The notes below the pieces were generated by a model. That model was not told where the DNA came from, did not search any database, and saw only the letters and a list, made by a program, of their open reading frames with translations. Of a stretch of DNA of 48,240 bases, positions 34,607 to 43,993 are shown piece by piece. The stretch is from Betaproteobacteria bacterium (lineage in GTDB: Bacteria; Pseudomonadota; Gammaproteobacteria; Burkholderiales; Burkholderiaceae_E). The DNA lies in assembly GCA_016868375.1 (NCBI GenBank), contig VGHA01000015.1, positions 1-48,240 of the forward strand, read 5' to 3'. A program made the position numbers and the translations under genes. How positions within the stretch are numbered: the stretch's first letter is position 1; every line of letters begins with the position of its first letter.

Positions 34607-34888
34607 ATGCTCACACGCAACGTTGTGCTCACAGATCACCAAGCCTCCTTGGTGGAGCAGTTGGTCACCAGCGGTCGCTACCAAAACGCGAGTGAAGTGC
34701 TGCGCGAAGGGCTTCGCTTGGTGGAACAACGCGAGGCGGAGGACGCCTATCGGCTTGAAGCGCTTCGTGCGGCTGTGCAGCTTGGGGCTGCAGACATCGC
34801 AGCAGGACGGTTCAAATCCTTTGACTCCAAAGCGTTGCTTCGTGCCCATCTCCGGTCCGTTGCGAACAAGGCAGCTGCAGCTGCATGA
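34607..34888 (+). CDS. parD: ParD-family ribbon-helix-helix antitoxin
   Basis: Protein of 93 residues beginning MLTRNVVLTDHQASLVEQLV, then SGRYQNASEVLREGLRLVEQ, the classic ParD N-terminus and hinge. The C-terminal part is alanine-rich. GGAG lies six bases before ATG 34607. It overlaps the start of a damaged parE by four bases and appears complete itself. Confidence 0.9.
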   Translation: MLTRNVVLTDHQASLVEQLVTSGRYQNASEVLREGLRLVEQREAEDAYRLEALRAAVQLGAADIAAGRFKSFDSKALLRAHLRSVANKAAAAA

Positions 34889-35049
34889 GCGTAGTCTGGA
34901 AAGTCCGCCTGGCTGCGCAGGCGGAGTTGGATTTTTCCGAAATCATCACTTGGTACGACATCGGGCCCGGCATCAGCACCTTGCACGTGGCTCGCCAGGG
35001 CATAAGTGGGCGTCACTTTGTGGTGTTCAGTGGGGCCAAAGATCAATAG
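34885..35049 (+). pseudogene. parE: ParE toxin with internal deletion and lost C-terminus
   Basis: A 54-codon frame starting in an ATGA overlap with parD. It begins as ParE (VVWKVRLAAQAELDFSEIIT-W) but then jumps directly to DIGPGISTLHVARQGISGRH, a segment that normally comes some 40 residues later. It ends soon after, without the family's final L-L-H-x-S-M-D region. The deletion kept the reading frame. Such a shortened product is unlikely to be toxic. Confidence 0.8.
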
Positions 35050-35110
35050 ATGGCTAAGTTGATGCCTACGGAATTCAAGGCCCTGACGAACCGCAGCAAC
35101 ACCTGGCCAA

Positions 35111-38100
35111 CTACCCAGGGGTCGCTTTGGAGTGATCCGAAGCGCGCTTAACGCGGCCCTTGGCGCCAGGTGCGGCAACCATCGCTTCGGCGATTCGAAA
35201 TGCGTCAGCCGGTCCCGGAAACGGCAGCGACAATGTCCTGCAGCCCTGATCGATCCAGTCGATCGCAAACAGCGACGTTACCCGTTGCCAGCCGTCGCCT
35301 ACGCGCAGCAGCAGCGTCGGATTGGGCAGATAGTGCCCGTGTTGGGTTCTCACCCAGAGTTTCCTGGCTGGCGCGTACGTGCTCTTGACCTCAGCCCTGG
35401 CAAGCACATGGTTCACATAGCTTGTCTTGCGGCGCGCCTCGGACCATAGCCATGCCGGCAGCTGCTCGAGAACCGCGAGGAATTGCGCGGCAAAGAACCC
35501 CTGGAGGTAGCGCAGTGAACCATCATCACGCATATGGCAACGGGACCACTGAGTTTTCAGGCCTGCCAGCATCAGGCTCAGGATCCAGTACTCGGCCTGA
35601 CGCCGCTCGAGTCGGACCAGCCGTTCGTCGATCTGTACGTCGATTGTGGCCGGTGCGAGGGTATCGAACAGCGCGGCGATACCGTCACGCGCGAACGGTG
35701 TTTCGCGCATGGCGCGCGCGAGCAACTGATCCCAGGCGGTCTGGCCAAATTCATCGCGCTTCTGCGGATCGGCGCCCTTGGCGAGCAGGGCTTCGACCAG
35801 CGCAGCATTACCGGCCTGCGCGGCAAGCATCAGTGGCGTCGCGCCCTGGGGGGTCGCATGATCCGGTCCATGCACATCGCACTGCCTTAGCAGGTCCTTG
35901 AAATGACGCGCCTGATAGGGCTGCAGGACACGGCGCTGGTTCGCATCGAGCACCTGTCGGACCAGCCTTCCCGTAACGATGTACGGATTGCGGTGCGATA
36001 GCCCGGATCGGTCTTCGTCCTGCCAATCGATCGGAGGGCAAAAATCGCCTTCCACCATCAGCGTGCGCGCGGCTGCGAACTGTGCGCCGGCAAGACGTGT
36101 GAGCCATTCCTGCTGACCATGCCAGATCGCGTAGTCGAAAAGGGTCTGCCGCGGCTTGGTGCTGGGGTCGCGCGCATCGAGCGCCCGTGCGAGCAGGCCC
36201 TCGATCATCGAGCGACTCCAGGGCGTCCACGGAACCGGTTTGTGCTGCAGCAACTGGTCGCGGATTGCCTGGGCCTGTTCAGCCTTTCCCTGGAGTTCGA
36301 GCTTTCTTGCCTCCTGCGCCCACTCTTCGCGACTCGACTGGGTGACCGCTTGCGTGGAGAGTGTGGTCTGCTCAAGCCCGAGCAGTGTCAGGAGCGGATG
36401 CTCGGTATCGCGTTCGATCAGCGTCAATGACTCCACCGCGCGAGTCATCGCGACATAGAGCGCATTCACGTAGAACTTGTAGATCTCCAGCGACTTGTCG
36501 GACTTGTCGCGGGCTCGTCGAAACTGAAGTTCACCGGACTCCAGATCGGACTGTGAGACACCCTCGCAAACCTCCTGGTAGGCGCTGCGCTCGCCCGAAA
36601 TCAGCGCGAAAAGAATGACGTTCGGATACTCGAGCCCCTTGGCCTCGTGCACAGAAAAGAGCAGCGGCGTCCGAAATATTTTTCGCGCCTCCGCTTTGTC
36701 CTCGTCGCGAAGTACGATGACCGCATGGCGGGCGGAGCGCTGCGTCGCCGCATCAAGCTTTTCAAGCGTTGCGGCGCGCCCATCGACGAGGCGAACGTCA
36801 CCGGCCTCGGTGGCAGTGCTGCGCACCAGGAAACTGCTCTCGCGATCGACCGACCCGAAGCGCGCCTGCTTGATCTTCAGCAGGCAATTGGCGAGCGCCG
36901 TGACCGCCTGGGTATTACGAAAGTTCGCCTGCAGAAGGTGCAGCGGCTGGCGCTGGGCCAGCTCGCCTGCCAGGCCCTGCCAAAACATTGTCTTGAGGGC
37001 AGCCCAACTGAAGAAATTGGGATGAACAATCTGGTGACTGTCGCCGCATAGAATGAATTGGCCGGGCTTCTTCAACAGTGCCAGGATCAGCGCGAGCTGA
37101 ACCGGCGTCATATCCTGTACCTCGTCCACAACGACGAAATCGTAGACCGGACCCTGCACCTCGGCGATCTGGCGACGCCAGGCATGAGCGATGAGGTTGC
37201 TGTCGTGAAGACCCGCCTCTTCCAACCAGGCAACATAGCGCTGGAACAGGTGATGTGCCGTCTCTCGCTGGTTTGGCGCCAGCAGGCTCTGACGACTGCC
37301 CAGTAACTGGTACGCCTCAAGCGACAGCGGGCCGTCCGGCTGTGCGCCGATGACGCCGCGGAATTCTTCGAAGAGGGCCTGAGCATCGATTTCGCCCAGT
37401 TGCCGTACGGTTTGTCGATGACGATCGAACCAGGACGAAAAGGCTTTTAGCGATACCTCCTGTCCTTTCGGCACGCGCAGGGTCTGCAGCAACTCGCCAT
37501 AGCTCAGAAATTCGATTTCATGGGCGGTACTCTCGAAACCATGCGAACCGTAAAGCGACCTCGCGCTCTGCGCAAGATAGGCTGAGTGCGTCACGTAGAG
37601 GACCTGACCCTCAGTTTCGCGCAATCGCGCCACCGTGACAGCTGTTTTTCCTGAGCCTGCCGACCCAATCAATACCAGGGGTGCGGGATGGTGGACGGCC
37701 CGATCCTGGTCGTCGTCAAACACGATCGGCTTATCGAGCAGCTCAAATTGAGTTCGCTCGCGTCCAGCCCATCGGAGCGAAGTCGCGTCGGAGGCAACGG
37801 TGGCCGGCCCAGCCAGTGCCGCTGCGGCGCTCTCGACCAAAGAAAAATCAACCTGCGCGCCACGAAGAAACCGCGACCGCTCGTAGGCGTGGTTCTCAAT
37901 GATTTCTAGCGCCAGGCAAACTGTTTCGTCTGGTCCGCCGGCGATCGGCACCCGGGCAAACCGGAGCAGCAGGCGGTTCGCGTAGTCAAGTTTCGCCCGA
38001 TAGTAGCCCCCGCTGTTCAGCTTCTTGACGTCCGCCGAGCGAAAATCGTCGGCCTCGATTGCGGCCTTGATCTTGCCGAAGGCATTTCGAAGGCGACCGG

Positions 38101-38131
38101 GATTCAGGCCCTTGTACTGGAGAACTCGCAT
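35111..38131 (-). CDS. RelE-like domain / UvrD-type helicase / ankyrin fusion protein
   Basis: Protein of 1006 residues. Residues 1-95 resemble a RelE/YafQ-fold toxin domain (GGYYRAKLDYANRLLLRF; EIIENHAYERSRFL). A superfamily 1 helicase follows: Walker A GSAGSGKT (156-163), motif II DEVQD (336-340), ANFRN (402-406), VHEAKGLEY (494-502) and YVAMTRA (559-565). An ankyrin repeat (GATPLMLAAQAGNAALVEAL, about 762-790) and a long unfamiliar C-terminus complete it. It stands alone on the minus strand among toxin-antitoxin genes. A role in defence or DNA repair of a mobile region is inferred; I know no named system with this build. Confidence 0.82.
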   Translation of the reverse strand: MRVLQYKGLNPGRLRNAFGKIKAAIEADDFRSADVKKLNSGGYYRAKLDYANRLLLRFARVPIAGGPDETVCLALEIIENHAYERSRFLRGAQVDFSLVESAAAALAGPATVASDATSLRWAGRERTQFELLDKPIVFDDDQDRAVHHPAPLVLIGSAGSGKTAVTVARLRETEGQVLYVTHSAYLAQSARSLYGSHGFESTAHEIEFLSYGELLQTLRVPKGQEVSLKAFSSWFDRHRQTVRQLGEIDAQALFEEFRGVIGAQPDGPLSLEAYQLLGSRQSLLAPNQRETAHHLFQRYVAWLEEAGLHDSNLIAHAWRRQIAEVQGPVYDFVVVDEVQDMTPVQLALILALLKKPGQFILCGDSHQIVHPNFFSWAALKTMFWQGLAGELAQRQPLHLLQANFRNTQAVTALANCLLKIKQARFGSVDRESSFLVRSTATEAGDVRLVDGRAATLEKLDAATQRSARHAVIVLRDEDKAEARKIFRTPLLFSVHEAKGLEYPNVILFALISGERSAYQEVCEGVSQSDLESGELQFRRARDKSDKSLEIYKFYVNALYVAMTRAVESLTLIERDTEHPLLTLLGLEQTTLSTQAVTQSSREEWAQEARKLELQGKAEQAQAIRDQLLQHKPVPWTPWSRSMIEGLLARALDARDPSTKPRQTLFDYAIWHGQQEWLTRLAGAQFAAARTLMVEGDFCPPIDWQDEDRSGLSHRNPYIVTGRLVRQVLDANQRRVLQPYQARHFKDLLRQCDVHGPDHATPQGATPLMLAAQAGNAALVEALLAKGADPQKRDEFGQTAWDQLLARAMRETPFARDGIAALFDTLAPATIDVQIDERLVRLERRQAEYWILSLMLAGLKTQWSRCHMRDDGSLRYLQGFFAAQFLAVLEQLPAWLWSEARRKTSYVNHVLARAEVKSTYAPARKLWVRTQHGHYLPNPTLLLRVGDGWQRVTSLFAIDWIDQGCRTLSLPFPGPADAFRIAEAMVAAPGAKGRVKRASDHSKATPG

Positions 38132-38191
38132 GCTGGCTCGGCTGGACGGTGGGCATCAGTTTGGCGACTTGCCGTTGCCAGGACAATCCCC

Positions 38192-39127
38192 TTACGTTTC
38201 CGACCACCCGGCATACCAGGCCTTGAACAGCGCCAACTGCTGCGCCGCATAGCGCTTCTGACTGGCCGACAGCTCATCGGTGGGATTGAGGTTCAACGCG
38301 TATTCCGGATTACCCTCAAGCACCATCAGATGCTTGTAGTACAGCACCAGATCAACGCCCTCGTCGAACGACGACAGGACACCCAGAGCCTGATCGAGTT
38401 CGCGGGCGCGGACGCGCGCGCTCGCGTCGCCCGCTGCGGCAGCCCGACATAAGGATTCAAGCTGCAGCACCTCACGTGGCAGGACGTTGCCGATTCCCGT
38501 GATTGCACCGACCGCGCCGCAATTGACATAGCCATGGAAGACCTGGGTGTCGACCCCGACCAGGAGCGACACGCCCGAGTCGTGTCCAACGATATGTTCA
38601 GCGGCATACCGGAGCGATGCTGCGCCGCCGAACTCCTTGAATCCCGCCAGATTCGGATACTTGCGACGCAGTGCGAAGAACAGATCGGCGCGGGTTTCGT
38701 AGCCGTAATACGGGCTGTTGTAGATGACGGCGGGCAGTACGCTCGCCGCGCTCAGCACACCTTCAAAATGCGCCCGCTGGGCTGCAACCTAACCGCCGCG
38801 CGACAGCACGCGCGGAATGACCATCAGCCCACCCGCGCCGCAACGCTCTGCGTGCGCTGTAATGGCCGCGGCGCGCGCAGGATTCTGCGCGCCTGTTCCA
38901 ACCACCACCAGCACACCCGCCCGCACCAGCCGCTCTACGCCCTCCATCCGCTGCTCGTCAGTGAGAAGCGGCCAGTCACCCATGGAGCCGCAGTAGACCA
39001 CCGCATTCATGCCGACCCCCACGAGTTCTTTTGCCTTGCGTACCAAAGCATCGAAATCGGGTTGTCGGTCGGGACCGCAAGGGGTCATCAATGCAGGGAT
39101 CACGCCGGAGAAAATGGGGGCAGCCAT
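38192..39127 (-). pseudogene. DapA-family aldolase/lyase gene with in-frame amber stop
   Basis: A 311-codon dihydrodipicolinate synthase-family gene, broken by TAG at codon 113 (38789-38791). Both halves are in the same frame and join without loss: IPRVLSRGG, stop, VAAQRAHFEG. Relatives appear to carry a serine at this point, so TCG to TAG is the likely change. The downstream half retains the Schiff-base lysine (GFKEFGG) and YNSPYYG tyrosine region. The family covers keto-acid lyases and hydroxyproline-pathway deaminases. The start has AAGG seven bases before ATG. Suppression or sequencing error are alternatives to a true pseudogene. Confidence 0.85.
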
Positions 39128-39138
39128 GGTTAAACCTT

Positions 39139-39690
39139 GAAGACGTAAGAGCGAAGCTCGAGGCTGAGGGGCTGGTGCGGATGGTTCCGCACAAGGGCGC
39201 GGTGGTCACCGAACTGTCGAGCGATGAGGTCAACGATGTGTTCGACCTTCGCGTCCTGCTGGAGACACGGCTGTTTCGCGACTCCATCCGGCGTCTCGAC
39301 GCAGCCGATTTCGAGGCCATCGACGCGAACCAGGCAAACTTTGAGACGGCGATCCGCGAACGCGATCCGGCGCGATGGGGCGTGTTGAACCAGCAGCTGC
39401 ACGCTGCGCTTTATGCGCGGGCGGCGCTTCCTCAGACCAGCGCAGTCGTTGCGAGCCTATTGCAGAAAACCGACCGGTATACCCGGGTGCAGCTGTCGTC
39501 CGACACGGCAAGAAGGCGCGCGCGCCGCGAGCATGGCCGATTGATTGCCCTTGCGCGTGAAGGCGCAGTCGACGAGGCTTGCGAGTGCCTGCGAGAACAC
39601 ATCGAGTCGGTACGAAACGATTTGTTGCGCATGCTGGACTCGCGGACGCGCGGTCCTTTCGGCGCGAAGGCACGAGCCGCACGCCGCTAG
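39139..39690 (+). pseudogene. GntR-family (FCD) regulator lacking its DNA-binding domain
   Basis: From codon GAA 39139 the frame reads as the end of a GntR winged helix (KLEAEGLVRMVPHKGAVVTE) and a full FCD ligand domain (EVNDVFDLRVLLETRLF; VLNQQLHAALYARAALPQTS). The first ~45 residues with the helix-turn-helix are gone. The break lies only 11 bases from the start of the divergent DapA-family gene, so a deletion has probably removed the shared promoter and the HTH. Upstream the frame runs through the dapA gene and is not GntR-like. Confidence 0.8.
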
Positions 39691-39885
39691 TCTTCGCGGA
39701 AGCTGGCAGTGCCGATGCAGACTGCCGGGCGGTGCCTGGCGCGGGTGACGACATGTCGGCACGCCCTGGATGTTGTTGCTGCAGGCATGGATTGCAGATG
39801 ATCGACAAGGTATTTCGGCAATCCAAAAACCGAAAAAATAACATAAGCCATTGTTTTTGAATCTGAAAATTGCTATCCGTTGCAG

Positions 39886-41112
39886 ATGTTCACTTATCGG
39901 TTTGCAGATAATGTGTCAGACTTCCCGAGTTCTTTTGGAGAACTCCCGGACATGGCCGCTTTTCATCACCACGACCTCTGCCTGTTGAACCCGGCGTTTG
40001 ACTCTCCGCTGGTCGATGTGGTGACCGAGCTGGAGCATCTGCGTCGCCTGCAACTGGGCGGCAGTACCCCCGCCCCGGTCTTCTTCCAGCTCAAGCACAT
40101 CTTCCACATGCTGGAGAGCTTAGGTTCGGCCCGCATCGAGGGTAACCACACCACGCTGGCCGACTTTGTGGAGAGCCGGCTGGAGGCCCAGCCCGCCAAG
40201 CTGAGCGATCAACTTCGCGAGATGGCCAACATCGAAGAGGCCATGAGCTTCATCGAAGAGCACTTCGCGCCGGGTCAGGATGTCACCGAGCACTTCATCC
40301 GTGAACTGTATGCATTGACGGTGCGGGGGCTCGAGCGCGAGGGCGACGACAACCCGGGTGCATACCGGCAAGGACCGGTCAAGATTTCGCAGTCCGAGCA
40401 CTTGCCGCCCGAGTCAGTGACCGTACCGCAGTACATGGGGGAATTGGTTCAGTTCATCAATCACCCGCACCCGGCCAAGTACGACCTCATCAAAGTGGCC
40501 TTGGCCCACCACCGGTTCGCATGGGTGCACCCGTTCAGTAACGGCAATGGCCGCTGCGTGCGCCTGCTGACCTACACCCTGCTCATCAAGTACGGATTCA
40601 ACGTGAAGGCTGGTGGTCGGGTACTCATCCCTGCCGCCATTTTCTGCAATGACCGCGACCAGTACTACGCCATGCTCGGCACGGCAGACACCGGGACGAT
40701 GGCGGGGCGCGAGGCATGGTGCGTGTACGTGCTCAGTGGCATGCTGGATGAACTGCGCAAGGTGGACCGCCTGACGGATACGAACTACCTCATCGATCGC
40801 ATCTTGACGCCCGCGCTGCACCACGCCCGCGAGCGTGAGCTTGTCACCCAGATGGAGGAGCGGGTCTTGCTGGCGACAGCAAAGCTTGGCGTAGCCAAGG
40901 CCAGCGACCTGAAAGCTGCAATGCCTGAACTGAACGAGCGTCAGCGAACGTACCAGGTCGGCAAGCTGGTCGAGCGCGGCCTGCTCGCCCCCATCCGCAA
41001 GGGAGCCAGGCAATACACGGTCGGCTTTGCCAACAATTTCTTGATTCGTGGCGTCATCCGCGCGCTCTCCAACGAGGGCTTCATTCCAGACACGCTGAAC
41101 CGACCGCGATAA
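39886..41112 (+). CDS. Class II Fic protein (AMP transferase)
   Basis: Protein of 408 residues. The catalytic motif HPFSNGNGR is at 215-223, with all residues needed for AMP transfer. The autoinhibitory helix S-A-R-I-E-G (81-86) lies N-terminal to it, which defines class II. An N-terminal Fic_N-type segment and a C-terminal winged-helix-like domain ([21 protein letters not shown]) complete it. ATG 39886 is preferred to a TTG two codons earlier. The 195 bases before it contain no gene I can support. Target unknown. Confidence 0.92.
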   Translation: MFTYRFADNVSDFPSSFGELPDMAAFHHHDLCLLNPAFDSPLVDVVTELEHLRRLQLGGSTPAPVFFQLKHIFHMLESLGSARIEGNHTTLADFVESRLEAQPAKLSDQLREMANIEEAMSFIEEHFAPGQDVTEHFIRELYALTVRGLEREGDDNPGAYRQGPVKISQSEHLPPESVTVPQYMGELVQFINHPHPAKYDLIKVALAHHRFAWVHPFSNGNGRCVRLLTYTLLIKYGFNVKAGGRVLIPAAIFCNDRDQYYAMLGTADTGTMAGREAWCVYVLSGMLDELRKVDRLTDTNYLIDRILTPALHHARERELVTQMEERVLLATAKLGVAKASDLKAAMPELNERQRTYQVGKLVERGLLAPIRKGARQYTVGFANNFLIRGVIRALSNEGFIPDTLNRPR

Positions 41113-41250
41113 ACAGAACACGCGGGGAGAGGAGAACAACTGGGTAACGCGAGCATTAGCTCGATTCGACGCTTAAGGATCATGGCGGTATCCCAGAAGA
41201 GCTTCGCTTTCTGCTCGTCGGACCCTTCGAAAGCGGCGGGTTCAATCGCA

Positions 41251-41595
41251 TCAGCAGTTGATGCAGTTGGCGCCAGAGGGCGCAGGCATGGTCCCGCACA
41301 CCACTGCTTGACAGCAGTGCGCAGACAGATATCCGAGCAGTGCGTTCATGGTGTCGATGCTTGGCCGATAGATCAGGTGTCGCCCATCGCGCTCCTGCGT
41401 AAGAAGCCCCGCGTGAAGCAGTTCTTTGACATGAAACGAGATCGTTGACGGCGGTATGCCCAGCGCACTCGACAGCGAGCCCGGCGTCATGCCGGTGGGT
41501 CCCATTCCCACTACCGCGCGGTAAATCCGCAGACGCCCTGCCTGCGCCAGCGCGGCAAGCGCCCGAACCGCGTCGCTTTCATGCATCTCACTCAT
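41251..41595 (-). CDS. arsR: ArsR-family arsenite-responsive repressor
   Basis: Winged-helix repressor of 114 residues with the ArsR HTH (MTPGSLSSALGIPPSTISFH, then VKELLHAGLL). Cysteines 94, 95 and 100 near the C-terminus resemble the Cys95/Cys96/Cys102 site of Acidithiobacillus ferrooxidans ArsR, so As(III) sensing is likely. C111 and C114 form an extra CxxC. AGGAG lies five bases before ATG. It is downstream of gapdh-arsJ on the same strand. Confidence 0.92.
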   Translation of the reverse strand: MSEMHESDAVRALAALAQAGRLRIYRAVVGMGPTGMTPGSLSSALGIPPSTISFHVKELLHAGLLTQERDGRHLIYRPSIDTMNALLGYLSAHCCQAVVCGTMPAPSGANCINC

Positions 41596-41633
41596 GCTGT
41601 CTCCTGCCGGTGTTGTCGATTGAGCGAACCAGG

Positions 41634-42857
41634 TCAGCGCGTCGCGGACTCATCAGGCCGGGTGGGGAGCGCAAGCGTCACCGCCCAGCAGATCGCCAGC
41701 AGCGCAGCAGACCCCGCCAGCGCCCACGATAGCCCGCCCCACTGGTACAAAAGACCCGACATCAGCGTTCCAAAGAAGCGTCCCATTGCGTTGGCTGCGT
41801 AATAAAACCCGACATCCTCGGCCGCCTTTTCCGAACCCGCATAGGCAAGCACGAGATAGGACTGGACCGATGAGTTGATGGCAAACGCGAAGCCGAACAC
41901 CGCCAGGCCCGCCACCACCACCCACTCCAGGTGGGGAGCCTTCCCGAGCACAAGCGCCAACAACCCGAGCGGAACGACTGCGAGCACCGCAGACCAGAGC
42001 CGGGCAGCGGGAACTTCAGAACTCAACCCGTCGTCGCTACGACGGACCAGCGCGGGCGCAATCGCCTGCACCGCACCGTACCCAATTGTCCAGAGTGCGA
42101 GAAAGCCGCCCACCATGCTGAACGTCCATCCAGCCGAGTAAAGAAACACGGGCACACCGACCACAAACCAGACGTCGCGCGCGCCGAAGAGCGCAATGCG
42201 CGCCGCGGCAAGCAAATTGATGCCGCGATTCTTGGCAAACAGCTCCTTCGCCGATTTCGATGCCTTGCTCTGCCCCATCAAGCGGGGCACAAACAGCAGC
42301 ACGCCAAGCAGAACCAGCAGAAGCAGGCCCGCCATGGCCCAGAGTGACCGCTGAAAGCCCAGCGTCTGCAGCAATAGCCCGCCCAGGAAAAAGCCCACGC
42401 CTTTCATGGCGTTCTTGCTGCCGGTGAAAAACGCCACCCACTTGAACAGCCGCCCTGAGGCCTCGCCCGCGGTCAGCTTGATTGCCGATTTGCTCGCGGT
42501 TTTCGTGAGGTCCTTGGCGACGCCGCAGATGCCCTGAGCCACGACCACCCAGGCCACCGACATGGCGACGGTCCAGTCGGGAGAGAGCGCCGAGAGCAGA
42601 CCAAAGCCGCAAATCTGGGTGGCGAGACCCACCGCGAGCATCCGTGCAATGCCAAACCGGGTGGCAAGCCACCCACCCACCAGATTGGCCACCACACCCA
42701 TGGCCTCGTACAGCAGAAACAGAAAGGCCAGCGTGAAGGGTGAGTAGCCGAGCCGATAAAAATGCAACAGCACCAGCATCCGCAGCGCGCCATCGCTGAG
42801 CGTGAATCCCCAGTAGGCGGCCGTGACGATGGCGTAGTTGCGGGTGCCTGCGTTCAT
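41634..42857 (-). CDS. arsJ: ArsJ organoarsenical efflux permease
   Basis: Major facilitator-type membrane protein of 407 residues beginning NAGTRNYAIVTAAYWGFTLS, a signature of ArsJ. Other marks are VAKDLTKTASKSAIK and KWVAFFTGSKNAMKGVGFF. ArsJ exports 1-arseno-3-phosphoglycerate made by the linked glyceraldehyde-3-phosphate dehydrogenase, giving arsenate resistance. ATG 42857 has GAGG five bases upstream and lies seven bases after the gapdh stop; a TTG upstream is rejected. Confidence 0.94.
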   Translation of the reverse strand: MNAGTRNYAIVTAAYWGFTLSDGALRMLVLLHFYRLGYSPFTLAFLFLLYEAMGVVANLVGGWLATRFGIARMLAVGLATQICGFGLLSALSPDWTVAMSVAWVVVAQGICGVAKDLTKTASKSAIKLTAGEASGRLFKWVAFFTGSKNAMKGVGFFLGGLLLQTLGFQRSLWAMAGLLLLVLLGVLLFVPRLMGQSKASKSAKELFAKNRGINLLAAARIALFGARDVWFVVGVPVFLYSAGWTFSMVGGFLALWTIGYGAVQAIAPALVRRSDDGLSSEVPAARLWSAVLAVVPLGLLALVLGKAPHLEWVVVAGLAVFGFAFAINSSVQSYLVLAYAGSEKAAEDVGFYYAANAMGRFFGTLMSGLLYQWGGLSWALAGSAALLAICWAVTLALPTRPDESATR

Positions 42858-42864
42858 GAAGGCC

Positions 42865-43908
42865 TCATAGACCTGCGCGCTCAAGCTGGCAGGCCAGATC
42901 GACCATGCGGCAGGCGTAACCCATCTCGTTGTCGTACCAGGCGTATACCTTCAGAAGCGTGCTGTCTGTGACCATGGTTGAGAGCGCGTCGACGACCGCG
43001 CTTCGCGTGTCACCGGCGTAATCAGCGCTCACCAGTGGGCGCTCCTCATAGCCAAGAATGCCCGCGAGCGTGCCTCGCGCCGCCTCGGCAAACAGCGCAT
43101 TGACCTCGGCAGACGAGGTCTCACGTTTGATTTCGAACACGCAGTCGGTCAGTGACGCGTTGAGCACAGGTGCCCTTACCGCATGGCCGTTGAGCTTGCC
43201 CTTCAGCTCAGGGTAGATCAGCGCGATCGCGGTGGCGCTGCCCGTCGTGGTGGGCGCAAGGCTCAGCATGGCACTGCGCGCGCGACGCAGGTCTTAGTGC
43301 GGCGCATCCACCACCACATTGGTGTTGGTGGGGTCATGGATGGTGATGATCTGGCCGTGACGGATCCCAAGCTGCTCATGCACCACCTTGACGACAGGCG
43401 CCAGACAGTTGGTGGTGCAGGAGGCTGCGGTCACGATGCGATGACGGCGCCTGTCGTACAGATGGTCATTGACGCCCACGACGATGTTGAGCACGTCGTC
43501 CACCTTGACCGGCGCGGCCACTATGACCCGGCGGGCACCGCGATCGAGATGGCCTTGCAGGGTCTCGGGCGTCAAAAACCTGCCCGTGCACTCCAGCACC
43601 AGATCAACGCCCAGATCACCCCAGGGAATATCGGCTGCCGCAGCGTGCGCCGAAAACCCCAGCCGGCGATCCCCCACCCTCACCACCGCGTCGCCCTCGG
43701 CCGCAATCGACTCCCGCCAGCGCCCCTGCACGCTGTCGAATTCCAGCAGATGCGCAGTGGCAGCGGCGCCGCCCTTCAGCTCATTCAAATGCACCACCTC
43801 AAGCCGGTTGCCTGCGCGCGGATCGTCCCCGGGACGCTCAGCGGCACCAAACGCTGCGCGCAGGGCAAGGCGTCCGATGCGCCCCATGCCATTGATGCCA
43901 ACTCTCAT
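42865..43908 (-). pseudogene. ArsJ-linked glyceraldehyde-3-phosphate dehydrogenase with in-frame stop
   Basis: A 347-codon GAPDH gene starting [16 protein letters not shown]. The catalytic cysteine motif [13 protein letters not shown] is present. Codon 205 is TAA (43294-43296), directly after VVVDAPH, where relatives have lysine. The frame then continues normally ([20 protein letters not shown] to [15 protein letters not shown]). AAA to TAA is the simplest explanation. GGAG lies eight bases before ATG 43908. As written, the arsenic pathway would lack its enzyme, unless another GAPDH substitutes or the stop is an error. Confidence 0.88.
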
Positions 43909-43993
43909 CGCTGGTTCTCCGTCAACCCATCCAACCGTCATTCCACAATCATCGAAAGATCAGATGACAGAACAATGACGGCGGAACCTTGGC

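Noticed and set aside
26183-41112. Integrase, transposase or CRISPR array in the accessory region
   Set aside because: I looked for tyrosine or serine recombinase motifs, DDE transposases and regularly spaced repeats and saw none.
38789-43296. Stop-codon reassignment as explanation for the two interrupted genes
   Set aside because: One interruption is TAG and the other TAA, and intact genes in the window use TAA, TAG and TGA as normal stops.
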